Source: Bedellia somnulentella
Taxonomy: Eukaryota > Arthropoda > Insecta > Lepidoptera > Bedelliidae
Assembly: GCA_963576735.1 (NCBI GenBank)
Contig: OY755176.1
Location: 19,949,423 to 20,013,422 of the forward strand
Direction: 5' to 3'
DNA: 64,000 nucleotides
The position numbers and the translations under genes were made by a program. Positions 60,643 to 64,000 of this stretch are shown piece by piece. Every line of letters starts with the position of its first letter. Positions within the stretch are counted from its first letter, which is position 1. The notes beneath the pieces were generated by a model that made no database searches, had not been told where the DNA came from, and saw nothing but the letters and a program-made list of their open reading frames with translations.

Positions 60643-60706
60643 ACACTCATGGCTATTAATCCCAAGAATGGGTAGTAGAGCTTAGGAATAAGAAATTACT
60701 AAAAAT
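60643..60706 (-). repeat. family A fragment
   Basis: ACTCATGGCTATTAATCCC to AGAAATTACT; only the 3' end of the family. Confidence 0.65.
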
Positions 60707-60854
60707 GAATTTACTATTTATTTTATATTAAGTAAAATTCGTTATGAACGCGTTCGCACTTAGTCGCATAGCGGGACAAACTATTTCAACGTCTAAATCT
60801 CAGTAAATTTATATTACTCTATGTATTACTACAGGTATTTTCACTTTTTTATAT

Positions 60855-61048
60855 ACATAACATAAACGTAACATAACATAACATAAACGTTCACGCCGTT
60901 TTATCCCCGAAGGGGTTGGCAGAGGTACCAATACTCCTGAACTCACATGGCAAGCGCCATCTAGTTTCCAGAGAAGGTACCCACGTTTTGCTTAGACAGT
61001 GTACTCACGTGATAGGGGGCAGGCCTATCGCCGTTTTATATACATAAG
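60855..61048 (-). mobile_element. family B SINE 3' part, divergent subfamily
   Basis: Reverse copy: TTATG-type tail as ACATAACATAACATAAACG, CCCCGAAGGGG and the CCAGAGAAGGTACCC variant shared with 13781-14145. Confidence 0.85.
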
Positions 61049-61628
61049 GCTTCCATTACGTAACAACTATTAAAAATCTGCGAATTAGTGCTGTTTCAGG
61101 TTACTAAGTCATATATAACTGAATGAATAGCAATCCCTGCGACTGCAGTTTAATTCAGTATTTATTTGATTGAAACTGTCAAACTGCACAAAACTCAAGA
61201 TAAGAGCATTCAAACAGAGCAGACAGAGACTTCCAGCTAAAATTTTTCAGCATCAGATATTGATTAATATATTTTTTTATTAAATATATTGTTTGTTATT
61301 TCAACTCAACGCTATCCTAGACAAAAGCTACATTTAGACCAAATTCAATTTTAAAGCTTTCTCACAACTGTACTCTAGACTTATAACTTTAAAGTAAGGC
61401 TCATAAGGGAATTCCGAGACTTACTGACCTGCAGGTGGAAAGAAAAGAGCAACATTGTAGTTGTGATAGGATACTTATCAAGGCGAGTACAACCCGTAAA
61501 TAGCCGCGTGAAAAACAACTCCTGCCAAAATGTCTGACACACGATGGAATCAACCCTTACCGGTCGACTCACGGGCCTTGCTTTTATTTTAATCATTTTT
61601 GTTTATTTAAACATTTCTTTTTTCATAT

Positions 61629-61790
61629 GCCGTGTAGTGCCGGTTTAGAATGTCACTACCCCTTTCTACCAACGGGTGTCGTAAGAGACGACTAAGGCTG
61701 TGGGGCTTTTTAAGTGGTTTTTGGGCGATGCAGTTGCAGAGATGCAGTCCCTTATTATAAATGACAATAGTGAGTATATGTATGTATTTA
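61629..61790 (+). repeat. family A repeat with internal deletion
   Basis: CCGTGTAGTGCCGGTTTAGA to GGGCGATGCAGTTGCAGAGA, then directly to GTGAGTATATGTATG. Confidence 0.85.
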
Positions 61791-61853
61791 TTTTTCCTAA
61801 AAACGTGTATCTGATATGATTTAATCTGCCCTTTTTCGTACATTGATGATTAC

Positions 61854-62103
61854 ATACATACATACATATACTCACGGCTGTAAATCCCTGAACGGGGTAG
61901 CCAGAACTTTGGAAAGATAAATTCCTCAGCCACTTTTGGAAGTTGGTTGGGGAAAAAATGGTAATAATAAATGTTTTTGGTGACGGGTCTCCAACCACAT
62001 CGCCCAAAAATCACTTTAAAAGCCCCTATACCCTTAGTCGCCACTTACGATCACCCACGGGTAGAAATGGGGTAGTGTTATTCTAAGCTGACACTACACA
62101 GCC
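61854..62103 (-). repeat. family A repeat, full length
   Basis: CATACATACATACATATACT tail through CTAAGCTGACACTACACAG. Confidence 0.9.
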
Positions 62104-62591
62104 AATTGATGAAAATACAAACTATTTCACTCCCCAAGGCACACAATGAAAATGTAGGAATACAGGACTCTAGGAACCCCATGAACGTAACAACACCGTA
62201 CAAATTTTATGAAAATGAAATATTCAAGGAAAACTTAAATTACGTTCATGTGTAACGCAATATATCTAATTTGAATTTGAAACTAGAGATACGAAAATTC
62301 AGTAAATAAAGCTGCAAGAGTTATTGTGACAAATTTGTTGCCAAATTGCATTCCCGTAGGTCCACGGCTCGTGTTGGTGGCAGGTGGCTCACAGCTTATT
62401 CGGAGCTAGAATTTTTCTAAAACGTGTAACTCCGACACCTGACAAACTGTCATCAAACTTTCCTCCTGCGAATAACGTGCAATTTCAGTTAAACCCTCTA
62501 TTTTAAAGGAAGGATATTTATGCCTAATAAGTGTTTGTATGCTGCTTTAATGTGTGTATGTACGCTTTTTGTGTAAATATGTTGCTTTTAG

Positions 62592-62704
62592 GCAATGATA
62601 ATACGATGAGCGTTGTCAAGGTAGCATCATCTTACGGGTATAAAATAGCTGTTTGTGGAGTTTTTACTACCAATAAAGCTGGTTTCCGGCAAGGATTGAA
62701 TCAG
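62592..62704 (+). CDS. candidate internal exon, unknown gene
   Basis: A pyrimidine-rich stretch and TTGCTTTTAG precede base 62592, and CAG|GTAATG follows 62704, good acceptor and donor sites. The 113 bases between read without a stop in one phase as NDNTMSVVKVASSYGYKIAV followed by CGVFTTNKAGFRQGLNQ, with normal amino-acid use and higher GC than its flanks. Two bases complete a codon begun in an earlier exon. I do not recognise the protein. No neighbouring exon is visible, and it may be chance or part of an unknown element. Confidence 0.4.
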
Positions 62705-63013
62705 GTAATGTTCTTTTTTAAGCCAGTCTGTTACATTTAACTAATTTCAGAATCCTCTATTAAAAATGAAATACCGCTCATTATTGTACCAGAATATTTC
62801 TACCATTAAAATACATATTATAACCATAGTTCAATCGTTTTCAGCACTGATTTCACGAGTTAAATCACAATGTTGCCATCCTGCGAAGTAGTACAATTTC
62901 AAAGAAAGTTGGTGGTGTTGTGAGCCAAGCACGTTCGACCTGTGACTGCTTCGTTTTGTACTATCTTGTGAGCGAGAACAGCAATATGACTTTAAAATAA
63001 CTTAATATTAATA

Positions 63014-63232
63014 AATGCTGTGTAGGCTTAGAGCAGCACAACCCAATTACTTCCCATGGGTGATCGTAAGAGACGACTAAAGGTGTCGGGGCTTTTTATG
63101 TGATTTTTGGGCGATGCATTTGGAGACCTATCACCATAAAAATTTACATTACAATCTTTTCCCCCTTTAACTTCCGAAAGTAGCTCAAGAATTTTCTGAT
63201 ACTGAAGCTCTGGCTGTTAGTATGTATGTAAA
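63014..63232 (+). repeat. family A repeat
   Basis: TGTGTAGGCTTAGAGCAGCA to CTCTGGCTGTTAGTATGTATG, moderately diverged. Confidence 0.82.
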
Positions 63233-63334
63233 TTGTTGATAAACTTATTATACTAAAAACTGCCTCCAGAGATATCGGTTTCAATGCACGGGATAACCTC
63301 ACAAATATGCACTATATAAAATTCACGTGTTACA

Positions 63335-63430
63335 GTGTTTGTCACCAAACTCCTCCAAAATCGCTGAACCGATTTAAATGAAATTTAGCATACACGTTTG
63401 GTAGGGTTAAGAATAGGTTTATAACATTTT
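63335..63430 (+). repeat. dispersed repeat fragment
   Basis: CAAACTCCTCCAAAATCGCT, GAACCGATTTAAATGAAATT and TTAGCATACACG: a phrase common in lepidopteran repeats, probably Helitron-related. Confidence 0.45.
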
Positions 63431-63904
63431 TTAGACATATTTATTTTTTACCGCTCTTTCGGCCGCAGCGGCTCAAAGCGTCCCTGTGAGTAAACTACAG
63501 ATTCGCAAAATAATCTCACTCAATATCAAATCTTTTAAACTCAATTCCTATTTTGGAGATGCATATTTAGTTTAAGTCACCTAAGCTGTCCAAAATTACC
63601 CTAATTGAGAATAATTCAAGCCATAAATGTGCCTAGACATATGTTTTAGTGATTTGAAGCAGGTTATTTACTGTGAGTGTATATGTACCGAGTGGTGCAG
63701 TCACGTCCGAGTTTCGTCATGAAGTTCGGTATTTTTCAGTTGAATTGTTTTTTGGCAGAACATCATTTCTGATTTTAAAGCGGAAACTAATATAACGGCT
63801 GCGTTATTGCTGTGACTATTCATACAACAATGCTTTTGCGGAAGAAAACTGGTTTTCTTCATAAAAGTAAAAATATGATACTTTTTTTTTTTTCACTGAT
63901 TAGT

Positions 63905-63955
63905 AAAATAATCCCCACATGAGGTTTCATGCACAACAAAGGTCTAATTAAAAAT
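63905..63955 (+). repeat. family C tail fragment
   Basis: GTAAAATAATCCCCACATGA and GGTTTCATGCACAACAAA match the arms of the 19801-20032 structure. Confidence 0.7.
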
Positions 63956-64000
63956 ATGATATTTATTATTAAAACTTTAACCTAAATATTTGTTGGATTT

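Overview
The window looks like nuclear DNA of a moth or butterfly (Lepidoptera). It is AT-rich and has no bacterial-style gene packing. It is dominated by interspersed repeats: short elements with TATG-type tails, tRNA-derived SINEs, Helitrons with the TCCTATTAATATT start, RTE-like and Jockey-like LINEs, a mariner, a copia element and a BEL/Pao element. Assignment to Lepidoptera rests on my recognition of these repeat families, not on a search.

Only one convincing host protein gene is present: an intact, intronless 427-codon amnionless-like gene at 42685-43968 (+). An exon-like segment with good splice sites lies at 62592-62704 (+). Everything else that codes is mobile-element protein, mostly broken.

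Layout. 1-2990: copia gag-pol on the minus strand, cut by the window edge, with primer-binding site and probable LTR. 3392-18800: mostly unrecognised sequence sprinkled with short repeats called here family A (about 250 bp, TATG tail) and family B (tRNA-derived SINE of about 365 bp), plus a 138-bp fold-back MITE. 18831-25940: a DNA transposon (T1) with 24-bp perfect terminal inverted repeats, an ATAT target duplication and a dead transposase gene. It has been invaded by a family A/C composite, a twin-primed LINE, a second LINE and a BEL/Pao element that landed in the last five bases of T1. 27500-27715: a fold-back element. 30178-31868: a mariner with a family B SINE inside it. 33890-35145: tRNA-like repeat, inverted repeat and a LINE 3' end. 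37560-39090: a 5'-truncated RTE-like LINE. 41319-41601: a Helitron. 42685-43968: the amnionless-like gene. 44319-45073: a TIR element. 45624-45955: a SINE with 11-bp target duplication. 50966-52370: a second TIR transposon (T2) with 15-bp TIRs, 5-bp target duplication and a transposase-like fragment. 56370-58312: a Jockey-like LINE holding two Helitron insertions. 61629-63232: three more family A copies around the candidate exon.

The most informative signals are the two poorly classified TIR transposons, the datable nest inside T1, the LTR pair whose differences are confined to one end, and a shared 3' stem-loop plus short-period tail in families A, B and a LINE (family E), which suggests that one kind of reverse transcriptase moves all three. 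Unmentioned stretches over 300 bases between entries were read and nothing recognisable was seen in them.
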